64,000 nucleotides of DNA, taken from assembly GCA_026400435.1 (NCBI GenBank), contig JAPLOZ010000041.1, forward strand, positions 43,199-107,198. The letters run 5' to 3'. The notes below the pieces were generated by a model. It saw nothing but the letters and a program-made list of their open reading frames with translations. It had not been told where the DNA came from and searched no databases. Both the position numbers and the translations under genes were made by a program. This stretch comes from Hyphomicrobiales bacterium (GTDB taxonomy: Bacteria; Pseudomonadota; Alphaproteobacteria; Rhizobiales; Rhizobiaceae). Below, one piece after another: positions 43,008 to 53,015 of the stretch (its first letter is position 1; every line of letters starts with the position of its first letter).

Positions 43008-43442
43008 TCAGCTCCGCTCCCCCTCCGGCCGATCGGTGGCGTAGGGAATGATCGAGTAGCCCTGGCTCCGGCCGTCGCGCTCCTGCCGCACGAGCCTGAA
43101 GCCTGGCTCGCTAGGTGGCCGGTTGACGATGAAGGACATGCGAGGCGCTTCCCAGCCTTTCGTCGAATCGAATGCGGTGACCCGGACATACATGTTGGGC
43201 ATCGCCTTCCGGCAATTGTTGATCTCCATCAGGATGCCGGCCGGATCCTTGAGATCGAACATCGGGTTGCCGTACATTTCCCAGTAGGTGTTCCTGGGGT
43301 GCGGATCGTCGGTGTACTCGACGCTGACTGCCCAGTGGTTCTTCAGCGCATATTTGATCTGCGCGGAGATCTGGGTGTCGGTGAGGTCGGGCAGGAACGA
43401 GAATTGTCCCTGTGTGACCTTGTTTCCGGGATTGGTCATCAT
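43008..43442 (-). CDS. cbbS: RuBisCO small chain, red type
   Basis: A 144-aa form IC/ID small subunit. The family core [14 protein letters not shown] and [14 protein letters not shown] is present, along with the C-terminal extension after MSFIVNRPP that marks red-type subunits. AAGGAGA precedes the tandem ATGs at 43442 and 43439. It lies 18 nt downstream of cbbL. Confidence 0.95.
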   Translation of the reverse strand: MMTNPGNKVTQGQFSFLPDLTDTQISAQIKYALKNHWAVSVEYTDDPHPRNTYWEMYGNPMFDLKDPAGILMEINNCRKAMPNMYVRVTAFDSTKGWEAPRMSFIVNRPPSEPGFRLVRQERDGRSQGYSIIPYATDRPEGERS

Positions 43443-43460
43443 GGCTGCGTCTCCTTGCGA

Positions 43461-45867
<2,407 letters not shown>

Positions 45868-45875
45868 CGAACCCC

Positions 45876-46838
45876 TCAATGCCTGAACAGGCCGCGATTG
45901 CCGAAAAGCGGCGCGCGCTCGGCAATCAGGCTCGGGTCGGTGTGGTAGCGTGCGATACGATCGACCTCGCCGACGGAGCCGCACACGAGGGGCGTGCGCT
46001 GGTCGATCGTATCGGGAATCCTGTCCAGGATATCGTCTATCGCGTCAGTCGCCCGCCCGCCGGCATGCTCGACCAGCATCGCGATGGGGTTTGCCTGGTG
46101 TATCAGGCCAAGTCGGCCTTGCGAAAATCCCTTTCGGTTGTCTGCAGGCTCGAGATAGATGCCGCCGCGCATGAGAATGCGATAGATGTGGGCGACCAGC
46201 GAAGCGCCCCAGCGCATGTCGAAGTCGCTGTGCCTCGGACCTTCGACCCCGCTCAGGCAATCGTCGATATAAAGCCTGACGGCACGGTTCCAGTGCCGGT
46301 AGTTGGATGCGTTGATCGCGTATTCGTTGGCGTCCGGCGGGATCGCGCAGCTGTCCCACGCCTGCACGAAAACACCCATCGAAGCGGAGAAGACAAAGAC
46401 ATGCGTGCCGTTGCCAAGCGTCAGCGCCAGACCGAGCTGCGGTCCGTAGACGAAGAAGCCCGCGGCCAGTTGGCGGCGGCCGGTTTGCAGGAAGGAGCTT
46501 TCGCTCCCTCCGTGCCGGGCTGGCAGCACTGAAAAGATCGTTCCCAGCGCCGCGTTGATGTCGATGTTCGAGATACCGTCCAGAGGATGCACCGCCACGG
46601 CCAGCGTCCCTTGAGGGTCGAGCGAAACCTCCGCGCCGTCCAATGCGTCCAGGTAGGAAGCAACGGGTGCGTCGCGCATGGCGTCCAGCAGGATGGCTGC
46701 GGCATGCGTTCCAGGAACGCTGCGCGGATCCTCACCGCCGCGCGGCAGGATCGTGTGCGTTGCGCCCGGCCCGACATTGCTGATGATCGCGCGAACCTTC
46801 AGTGCCGCCGCCGCGATCGCACGCACCGCCACGGCCAC
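45876..46838 (-). CDS. cbbF: Fructose-1,6-bisphosphatase-like protein with altered metal site
   Basis: About 320 aa from GTG 46838 (upstream in-frame stop nearby). The class I FBPase fold is clear: YAINASNYRHWNRAVR, RWGASLVAHIYRILMRGG. However the metal-ligand motif usually DPLDGSSN reads HPLDGISN (His84, Ile89). The usual ASEE-type Glu pair is replaced by ASYL (residues 60-63), and the Glu of the usual YEANP reads HQANP (Gln248). The canonical Mg sites are therefore largely lost. It is first gene of the operon divergent from cbbR. Activity is doubtful; family membership is not. Confidence 0.88.
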   Translation of the reverse strand: MAVAVRAIAAAALKVRAIISNVGPGATHTILPRGGEDPRSVPGTHAAAILLDAMRDAPVASYLDALDGAEVSLDPQGTLAVAVHPLDGISNIDINAALGTIFSVLPARHGGSESSFLQTGRRQLAAGFFVYGPQLGLALTLGNGTHVFVFSASMGVFVQAWDSCAIPPDANEYAINASNYRHWNRAVRLYIDDCLSGVEGPRHSDFDMRWGASLVAHIYRILMRGGIYLEPADNRKGFSQGRLGLIHQANPIAMLVEHAGGRATDAIDDILDRIPDTIDQRTPLVCGSVGEVDRIARYHTDPSLIAERAPLFGNRGLFRH

Positions 46839-46928
46839 GTCGGCGCGAAATTCCTGCTGCGACGCCGCATGGGAATTCAGGAACAGTATTCAAAAACTAA
46901 GTAAAATTTAATTTCTTTACCTATGGCA

Positions 46929-46941
46929 TAAGATTTTATAA
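46929..46941. promoter_or_regulatory. Candidate CbbR operator
   Basis: TAAGATTTTATAA, read on the minus strand as TTATAAAATCTTA, fits both the LysR T-N11-A pattern and the CbbR-type TNA-N7-TNA pattern. It lies in the A+T-rich stretch (about 46885-46945) between the divergent cbbF and cbbR genes, just upstream of the cbbR ATG. The motif is seen; binding is inferred. Confidence 0.5.
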
Positions 46942-46950
46942 GCTTCTGTC

Positions 46951-47910
46951 ATGCGCAACTTGTCGCTGAGGCAGCTCCGGTCCATCGTCGCGATTTTCAA
47001 GCACAGCAAGATCGTGACGGCTGCGGCGGAACTCGGCGTTACGCCGTCGGCGATCACGCTTCAGCTGCAGCAACTGGAGAAAGACACCGGGCTGTTGCTG
47101 TTCGACCGCACGACTTCCGGCATGCGGGCCACTGCGGCGGGGCTGGCGATGCTCGATGCAGCACAATCGATCGAGGAACGCATTCGCGTTTTGGCGGACG
47201 AGATCGATGCGATCAAGGGCGTCCGTCGCGGCAGCCTTCGGCTGGGCGTCGTGTCGACCGCGAAATATTTCGCGCCGCGGCTGATGGCGGCCTTCATGGT
47301 GGAGTATCCCGACATCGAAATGCGGCTCGTCGTTGGAAACCGCTCCGAGACGATCACCAGCCTGCGCGACCACGATATCGATATCGCCCTGATGGGACGT
47401 CCGCCCCAGGACATTCCTGTGCGCGCCGCCGTCTTTGGAGATCACCCTCTGGTGATCATAGCCGCACCTGGCCACCCGCTTGTCGGACAGCGCGAAATAA
47501 CCAGGGAGAGGATAGCCAAGGAGTCGTTCCTTGTGCGCGAACATGGGTCCGGCACGCGCATCTCGATGGAGATATTCATGCGCAGCGTGTCGGGATGGCT
47601 CGAAAAGCAAAGCATCCAGATGGACTCGAACGAGACGATCAAGCAGTCGGTCATGGCCGGCCTTGGCGTTGCATTCATCTCTGCCCATACCGTCGCTTCG
47701 GAACTCGAATCGTCGCGTCTTGCCCTCCTGGATGTCATTGGCATTCCGATCCGCCGGCAATGGTTTGCAGTCGCTCGCAGCGATCGGGCGATGACGCCCG
47801 TCATGCAAGCGTTCCACGAATTTCTGGCGCAGAAGGCGGCGCAGCACCTACCGCTCGTTCCCCAGCTTTACGTCGAATCGGGTTCTTGGCCCGTTGGTGG
47901 TCGACGGTAA
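46951..47910 (+). CDS. cbbR: LysR-type regulator of the cbb operon
   Basis: A 319-aa LysR-family protein with an N-terminal winged helix-turn-helix (VTAAAELGVTPSAITLQLQQ) and a C-terminal periplasmic-binding-protein-like effector domain. Position, divergent from cbbF, and the N-terminus (MRNLSLRQLRSIVAIFKH) identify CbbR, which activates Calvin genes in response to metabolites such as RuBP. It ends exactly against the convergent cytochrome b561 stop. Confidence 0.93.
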   Translation: MRNLSLRQLRSIVAIFKHSKIVTAAAELGVTPSAITLQLQQLEKDTGLLLFDRTTSGMRATAAGLAMLDAAQSIEERIRVLADEIDAIKGVRRGSLRLGVVSTAKYFAPRLMAAFMVEYPDIEMRLVVGNRSETITSLRDHDIDIALMGRPPQDIPVRAAVFGDHPLVIIAAPGHPLVGQREITRERIAKESFLVREHGSGTRISMEIFMRSVSGWLEKQSIQMDSNETIKQSVMAGLGVAFISAHTVASELESSRLALLDVIGIPIRRQWFAVARSDRAMTPVMQAFHEFLAQKAAQHLPLVPQLYVESGSWPVGGRR

Positions 47911-48414
47911 CTAGTCGAGCGTCGTGACCATGCGAGACAGCACATTGGACTTCAGCACGAAGTGTTGAAAAAGCGCTCCCGCGACGTGAAGGATGATGAG
48001 GGCCAGAAGCACATTCTTGGCAAGAACGTGCGCAAGAGCAGCCTCCCGTACTCCCGCAAACCATGCGACCGAACCAGAGAGCGGCATTCCGATAATCAAG
48101 GCGTAGATCAGGAAGTGCGTCGCCTTGGCTATAAATTTCAATGGCTTAGGTTCGTTGGCGGGGAGGGGTGGCGCCCCAAGCTTGAAACGCAGCCAGAGGC
48201 GCCACAATGCCAGCAAGAAAATCAGCTGGCCTGACACAACATGTAGATACGCCCAGCCGCGGCCTTCGGGGTCCGCTGGCGTATTCCCTACAAAGGCACC
48301 CCATGCGTTTTCGATTGCCTCGTGGGCGACGAACTGGAAGAGGACAAGGAACGCAACGGTCCAATGCAGCCCAATCTGCAACCCGGAATAGCCTTTTTGC
48401 GAAGCCATGGTCAT
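47911..48414 (-). CDS. Cytochrome b561 family protein
   Basis: About 167 aa with four transmembrane helices. Haem-ligand His candidates lie in QIGLHWTVAF, AYLHVVSGQL, ATHFLIYAL and ILHVAGALFQHF. It probably moves electrons between quinol and a periplasmic acceptor. ATG 48414 (MTMASQKGYSG) is taken as start; an upstream in-frame GTG at 48486 would add 24 residues. There is no intergenic base between its stop and the convergent cbbR stop. Confidence 0.88.
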   Translation of the reverse strand: MTMASQKGYSGLQIGLHWTVAFLVLFQFVAHEAIENAWGAFVGNTPADPEGRGWAYLHVVSGQLIFLLALWRLWLRFKLGAPPLPANEPKPLKFIAKATHFLIYALIIGMPLSGSVAWFAGVREAALAHVLAKNVLLALIILHVAGALFQHFVLKSNVLSRMVTTLD

Positions 48415-48585
48415 GTGGCAGAACCGTTCCGGCCAGAGGATAGCGCCGGGCCTGCCGATCGGCAATTGCTGCAGTGCTCCTTTCACCAGGTGATGCTGGC
48501 ACGTACTGCTGTTGTTCGCTTGTCTTGAACAGGCAGCGCTGCTTCGCTACCGTTGATCATCGCTACTGATCGCAATCGGAGATTT

Positions 48586-49497
48586 ATGCGCAAGCCCGAC
48601 ATTCCCGCAGGTCTTCCCGACGACATCGAGGACCGGAAGACGCGTGCACGGGCTTGGTTCGAAGACCTGCGCGATAGCCTGTGCGAGGCATTTGAACAAC
48701 TCGAAGATGATGTCGAAGCCGAAGGCCCGCAGGCTGCAGGGCGTTTCGAACGGACGCCGTGGCAGCGTGACGAGGGGCGGGGCGGTGGCGGCGTCATGTC
48801 CATGATGCACGGGCGTGTCTTTGAGAAGGTGGGAGTGCATGCCTCCACCGTCTTTGGAGAGTTCTCGCCGGAGTTTCGCAAACAGATGCCCGGTGGCGAG
48901 GAAGACCCCCGCTTCTGGGCGAGCGGCATCTCGCTCATTGCTCATCCCTGGAATCCGAACGTGCCGGCGGTTCACATGAACACGCGGATGGTTGTGACCT
49001 CGCGCTGGTGGTTTGGCGGAGGAGCCGATCTGACACCGGTGCTCGACCGACGGCGCACCCAGGAAGACGAAGACTCGGTCGCCTTTCACCACGCCATGCG
49101 CACGGCCTGCGAACAGAACCCGACGGTTGTTGACTACGCCCATGTGAGGGCATGGTGCGACGAGTATTTCTTTCTGCCCCACCGCGGTGAGCCACGCGGC
49201 ATAGGTGGCATCTTTTTCGATTGGCAACACTCGACAGAGGACAAGGGCGGATGGGAGGCGGACTTCCGCCTTGTGCAGGATGTGGGCAAGTCATTCCAGA
49301 CGATCTACACCCAGCTCGTCGGCAGCAATTTCAGCAAGCCCTGGACCGAGGCCGATCGTGATGAACAATTGATACGACGTGGCCGTTACGTCGAATTCAA
49401 CCTGCTGCACGATCGCGGCACCATCTTCGGTTTGAAAACCGGCGGCAATGTCGAGTCTATCCTATCGAGCCTGCCGCCTCAGGTGAAATGGCCTTGA
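48586..49497 (+). CDS. hemF: Oxygen-dependent coproporphyrinogen III oxidase
   Basis: A 303-aa HemF. Signature segments are [24 protein letters not shown] and [15 protein letters not shown]. It oxidatively decarboxylates two propionates of coproporphyrinogen III using O2, upstream of both haem and bacteriochlorophyll. ATG 48586 (MRKPDIPAG) has GGAG just before it; a frame extension to 48553 is less likely. It supports aerobic tetrapyrrole synthesis together with AcsF. Confidence 0.95.
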   Translation: MRKPDIPAGLPDDIEDRKTRARAWFEDLRDSLCEAFEQLEDDVEAEGPQAAGRFERTPWQRDEGRGGGGVMSMMHGRVFEKVGVHASTVFGEFSPEFRKQMPGGEEDPRFWASGISLIAHPWNPNVPAVHMNTRMVVTSRWWFGGGADLTPVLDRRRTQEDEDSVAFHHAMRTACEQNPTVVDYAHVRAWCDEYFFLPHRGEPRGIGGIFFDWQHSTEDKGGWEADFRLVQDVGKSFQTIYTQLVGSNFSKPWTEADRDEQLIRRGRYVEFNLLHDRGTIFGLKTGGNVESILSSLPPQVKWP

Positions 49498-49539
49498 TTG
49501 GCGTGCTCGCCGCTTCGCGTTTGCAGATGGCTGTTCGCC

Positions 49540-50838
49540 TCATTCGTTCAAGCGGCGTACTTTCCTGACGAGCCACCACACTCCTATGATCGCAATAGGA
49601 ACCGAACCTGCGGTGATAAGTTCGGGCGCGATTGCCTTGCCGAAGTGGCTCGTTCCTTTCGCTAGGTAGCTGATAAGGCCCACTACATAATAAGACACCG
49701 CTGCTATCGACAGGCCTTCGACGGTTTGCTGCAGCCTCAACTGCAGTTTTGCGCGGTTGTTCATCGATGCGAGCAAATCGCGGTTCTGTTTCTCGACTTC
49801 GACGTCTACCCACGTACGCAACAACTGCGTCGTGCGGGTCAGCTTGCGCGACAGATTGCCCTGACGCTCCTCGACCGATCGACAGGTGCGCATCGCAGGC
49901 GCAAGTCGGCGCTGCAAGAATGCCGCCCACGTGTCGTGTCCCGTCACCGCTTCCTCGTCCAGAGCGCTGAGGCGCTCCAATACAATGCCGTCATAGGCTC
50001 GGCTGGCGCCGAACCGGTAAAGACTTGCTGCGGCGTCCGCTTCGAGTTCTGCTGCTAGCTCAGTCAGTTCGGCGAGCAGCGTCTGGCTGTTGCGCCTGTC
50101 GGCCGCCTTCATCTCGGTGGTGATCGCAGCCAGGCGATCCTCGATCCGGCGCACTCGCCCAGACAGGGACTGCGCCATGGGCAGGCCGAGCAGGGCCAGC
50201 GTTCGGTAGGTCTCTATGTCGAGCAGCCGTTGGCAAAGCGCGCCGGTGCGGTGCCCCGTCAGGCCTTTGTCGAGTATCAGGATACGGGTCAGCCCGTCTC
50301 CATCCTGGCGGAAATCGGTGATGATTGCCGCCTTGCCGTTCTCGACAAGGGAGTAGCAGAGGCTTGCGGCATCGAAGGAGCCGACAAGGTTCTTGCTTGC
50401 CTGGGTCCATTTTCGGATTTCCAGGCGTATGCCGCAGATGACCATGCCCGGAGGACTGAAGCCGTTGCCGAAAGGTGAGTCCTCGGCAGCGGCGACGCCG
50501 CTGGAAAGCGGCCCCTCCCACAAGTACGTCGAAAACTCCGTATGGCGTTCCCAGCGCAATGTTCCGGGTCCCCAATTCATCGCATGATGTCGGGCTTGCT
50601 TGTTGGGAGCGGCTTTGCCGAGGCGGCCCGACAATTCCGAGAGCACCGCGTGGTCCATGGCGGCGCCCCCTTCTGTCATGAAGGCGAGTTGTACGAGTGT
50701 GCGCGGCTGCTGCACCAGCGGATGAGGCCGCGAATGCACTTCCCCGATCGCCTCGGAGCGACCGGCGTGGGCGGGAAAACCCAGGACCTTGCCAGCAAAT
50801 CCAGAAACAATATCGGGATCAGACTGATCAGAAGACAT
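49540..50838 (-). CDS. DUF3422 family membrane protein
   Basis: A 432-aa protein. The N-terminal region has VHSRPHPLVQQPRT and NWGPGTLRWERHTEFSTYLW, typical of DUF3422. The middle is helical with a coiled-coil tendency (about 215-370), and two C-terminal transmembrane helices follow (GLSIAAVSYYVVGLISYLA; ITAGSVPIAIIGVWWLV). Function is unknown. It is convergent with hemF. The 288 bp upstream of it hold no gene. Confidence 0.88.
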   Translation of the reverse strand: MSSDQSDPDIVSGFAGKVLGFPAHAGRSEAIGEVHSRPHPLVQQPRTLVQLAFMTEGGAAMDHAVLSELSGRLGKAAPNKQARHHAMNWGPGTLRWERHTEFSTYLWEGPLSSGVAAAEDSPFGNGFSPPGMVICGIRLEIRKWTQASKNLVGSFDAASLCYSLVENGKAAIITDFRQDGDGLTRILILDKGLTGHRTGALCQRLLDIETYRTLALLGLPMAQSLSGRVRRIEDRLAAITTEMKAADRRNSQTLLAELTELAAELEADAAASLYRFGASRAYDGIVLERLSALDEEAVTGHDTWAAFLQRRLAPAMRTCRSVEERQGNLSRKLTRTTQLLRTWVDVEVEKQNRDLLASMNNRAKLQLRLQQTVEGLSIAAVSYYVVGLISYLAKGTSHFGKAIAPELITAGSVPIAIIGVWWLVRKVRRLNE

Positions 50839-50966
50839 TTACTCATTCCCCAAATGGCCTTTGGCAGAAGACTGCGATCAGGCCGCGAACGCAAGTGGCG
50901 CATTGGTGCCTGTTGCGGTGGAGAATGCTGCGCACTTCGCAGACTGTTTTGACGCTTTTGCGAGTT

Positions 50967-50982
50967 CTCACGAAGTCGTGAG
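50967..50982. repeat. Short perfect inverted repeat between DUF3422 gene and 51127 gene
   Basis: CTCACGA-AG-TCGTGAG is a perfect 7-bp inverted repeat with a 2-bp centre, in an otherwise featureless intergenic stretch (50839-51126). It might be an operator for either flanking gene. No flanking direct repeats or transposase are seen. Confidence 0.35.
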
Positions 50983-51126
50983 GCCATGATCCGCCGCTCT
51001 GGACCAGCCGTAGAACGATCTCAATCAAAAAAGGTGAAAGCCTATGAAAAAGACCCACGGCCCAGCTAAACGAATCCAGAGGCTCTGCAGATAGTCGTTC
51101 GGCCATCAACCAATTTCGGAGACCCA

Positions 51127-51942
51127 ATGCCAAACATCGTGCTGATACTGGGAAGTGCTGCTGATGTTGTAAGGAGCCGCTCCTGGTCGCGGGATGTCTT
51201 CACTTCAATCGTTGCTATCAACAACGCATGGGCTGTGCGGCCGGACTATGACTATCTGATACACGCGGACGATTTTCCTGACGGCAGGATGCCGAAGCCC
51301 GACGGCTTGTACACCGCATCGGTTATTCGATCCGATGCGTATGTCACTGCGCAGAATAAATTTGGTGGATTTGTTTATGCCGGGGGCACGATGGCGTTCA
51401 CGGCCGGGTATTGGGCCTTGCACACGCTCAAGCCGGATGTTCTGGCATTTCTAGGCTGCGACATGATGTACCCGCCAAGCACCATGACGCACTTTTATGG
51501 CGTCGGAACCGCTGACCCACTTCGCGACGATGTCACTTTAAAGAGCCTCGAGGCGAAGGCCGCCAGACTGTTCATCAAGGCGTTGCGCAGGGGTACGATA
51601 TGTCTGAATCTTTCCGATTTATCCGAGAGCCGGCTGGCCATTCCGCGCGTGACCTTACCCTTCCTCAATCGCCTGACGACTGGCCGCGCAAAAGCTTTGA
51701 AAGCGGTATTTACGCAGGCAATCCGCGAGACGCCCGAGGCGCAGGCTGAGGCTCTGGAAGCTCAGTGTGGCTACATGGTCGAGAATGGAAAGTACTGGGA
51801 GCGTATGCCTGAATTCGACGATACGGCGCTTCGGCAGATCGATCACTCCTGGAGCTTGTCAGCCGAAGAAATCCCAACTTCGGCTAATCCGCGCGACGGG
51901 TGCTGGAAGCGTGGCGGGGTGCGCAAGGTTGCCCACGGCTGA
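51127..51942 (+). CDS. Hypothetical protein, Rossmann-like (possible DUF115-type)
   Basis: A 271-aa protein with GGAGA before ATG 51127. It begins with a Rossmann-like beta strand and Gly motif (IVLILGSAADVV), then INNAWAVRPDYDYLIHADDFP and VLAFLGCDMMYPP. This looks like a nucleotide- or sugar-binding fold of the DUF115/MptE kind, but the match is by impression only. Base composition is visibly lower in G+C than the neighbours, which hints at later acquisition. No operon partner; its function is unknown. Confidence 0.7.
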   Translation: MPNIVLILGSAADVVRSRSWSRDVFTSIVAINNAWAVRPDYDYLIHADDFPDGRMPKPDGLYTASVIRSDAYVTAQNKFGGFVYAGGTMAFTAGYWALHTLKPDVLAFLGCDMMYPPSTMTHFYGVGTADPLRDDVTLKSLEAKAARLFIKALRRGTICLNLSDLSESRLAIPRVTLPFLNRLTTGRAKALKAVFTQAIRETPEAQAEALEAQCGYMVENGKYWERMPEFDDTALRQIDHSWSLSAEEIPTSANPRDGCWKRGGVRKVAHG

Positions 51943-52530
51943 AGTTGGTGTTTTGCTGACGCGGGCCCTTCGGCCACTATTGGCAGCAGGCCAGTCAAGG
52001 AATTCCCAAATCAGCGACTTCAGTTCGCCAGCATCGCCCGGCTGCGGCCATGGCAGTTCCACAGACCAGCCGGCGAAAGCCGGAAAGCACAACGCCGTCG
52101 CGATGTCGTGCGGCACTGCCAGCAGGGTGGTCGCTGACAGCCGGAAGCTGCCGGCGAACCCTTGATGCTCGTCGCTCTTGGTGATCGGCATCATCGGCAG
52201 CCGCCACATCGGTAGATCGTCCACAACGCATACAGGGCAGGGTCGAGAAAGCGTTGCGAGAAGTACAGGTCACAATCCACGGCCAGATGCGGCCCCCGTG
52301 CTGTTCGAGCGAGCAGAGCGGCAACACCATTTGACGAAAACGCAAAATATTTTAGCTGAGCCGCAGCTATCGGCATAGCAACTTGTCCGTTCGCCGCACG
52401 AGGTAGGTGCAAGGCGAACGTTTTCGCCACTAGGCCAATACAGACTAGACGGTGCGTCCAATCCATCTTAGTTTTGTAGGTGAGATGCCTTTTGAGTACG
52501 GATCTGCATTAAAATTGAGGAATTTCAAGC
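51943..52530. other. 588-bp stretch without a supported gene
   Basis: Short open frames exist on both strands, but none has a ribosome-binding site, recognisable motif or consistent codon pattern. On the minus strand two overlapping frames (52466-52191 and 52224-51859) would read on from one another with a frameshift, and the second looks weakly protein-like (LLAVPHDIATALCFPAFAGW). This could be a decayed gene. The last part, 52350-52520, is relatively A+T-rich and probably holds the promoter of the gene at 52531. Confidence 0.4.
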
Positions 52531-52992
52531 ATGGATCTCTTTATCCTTGAGGCGACTGTTGATGGCTTCAAGTCGGGCGAAGTCGACCTCGAGACCCGTA
52601 TGAATCAAGATCCTGCGCAGGGCGCATTCTTTATTGGTACGATCATCGACAACATCGTCGACGCGCTGCGTTCGCCTAATGCCGGCGCTTCCCTCTCGGT
52701 GAGCGGTCATTCAGATCGTGATGACAACACGGCCCGAAGCCATATAGAGAAACTTGCGGTGGAGCTGCAGGCTGCGGAGGATCGCGTGTCGAGCGCGATC
52801 GACTATATCCACACGCTGGTGCGCCAGCGTGAACCGAGCGCTCCGGCGGATCTCAACTCGCTCTCCTTCTTTGACGTCCACTTGCGTGCGCCAGGCGCTG
52901 CCGTGCTTGTCGCTGACGAGGTCGCGCTGACGGAAAGCCGCCGCAGGTTGAACCGCCGCGTGCAGGCGCGCCTCCTCGTCTACAAGCCGTAA
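52531..52992 (+). CDS. Hypothetical protein, first gene of a three-gene set
   Basis: A 153-aa protein with GAGGAAT before ATG 52531. No signal peptide or membrane segment. The middle is helical and charged (SHIEKLAVELQAAEDRVSSA) and the C-terminus is basic (RRRLNRRVQARLLVYKP). The fragment LSVSGHSDRDDNTAR faintly recalls OmpA-type loops, but I do not assign that family. It ends 23 bp before the 1737-aa gene in the same direction, so the two are probably co-transcribed. Function unknown. Confidence 0.75.
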   Translation: MDLFILEATVDGFKSGEVDLETRMNQDPAQGAFFIGTIIDNIVDALRSPNAGASLSVSGHSDRDDNTARSHIEKLAVELQAAEDRVSSAIDYIHTLVRQREPSAPADLNSLSFFDVHLRAPGAAVLVADEVALTESRRRLNRRVQARLLVYKP

Positions 52993-53015
52993 CGCATTTC
53001 GGGCGGGGGCGAGCG

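Noticed and set aside
51859..52466. Minus-strand hypothetical genes at 52191-52466 and 51859-52224
   Set aside because: No ribosome-binding site or family motif; at best a frameshifted remnant, so noted as an unassigned region rather than called as genes.
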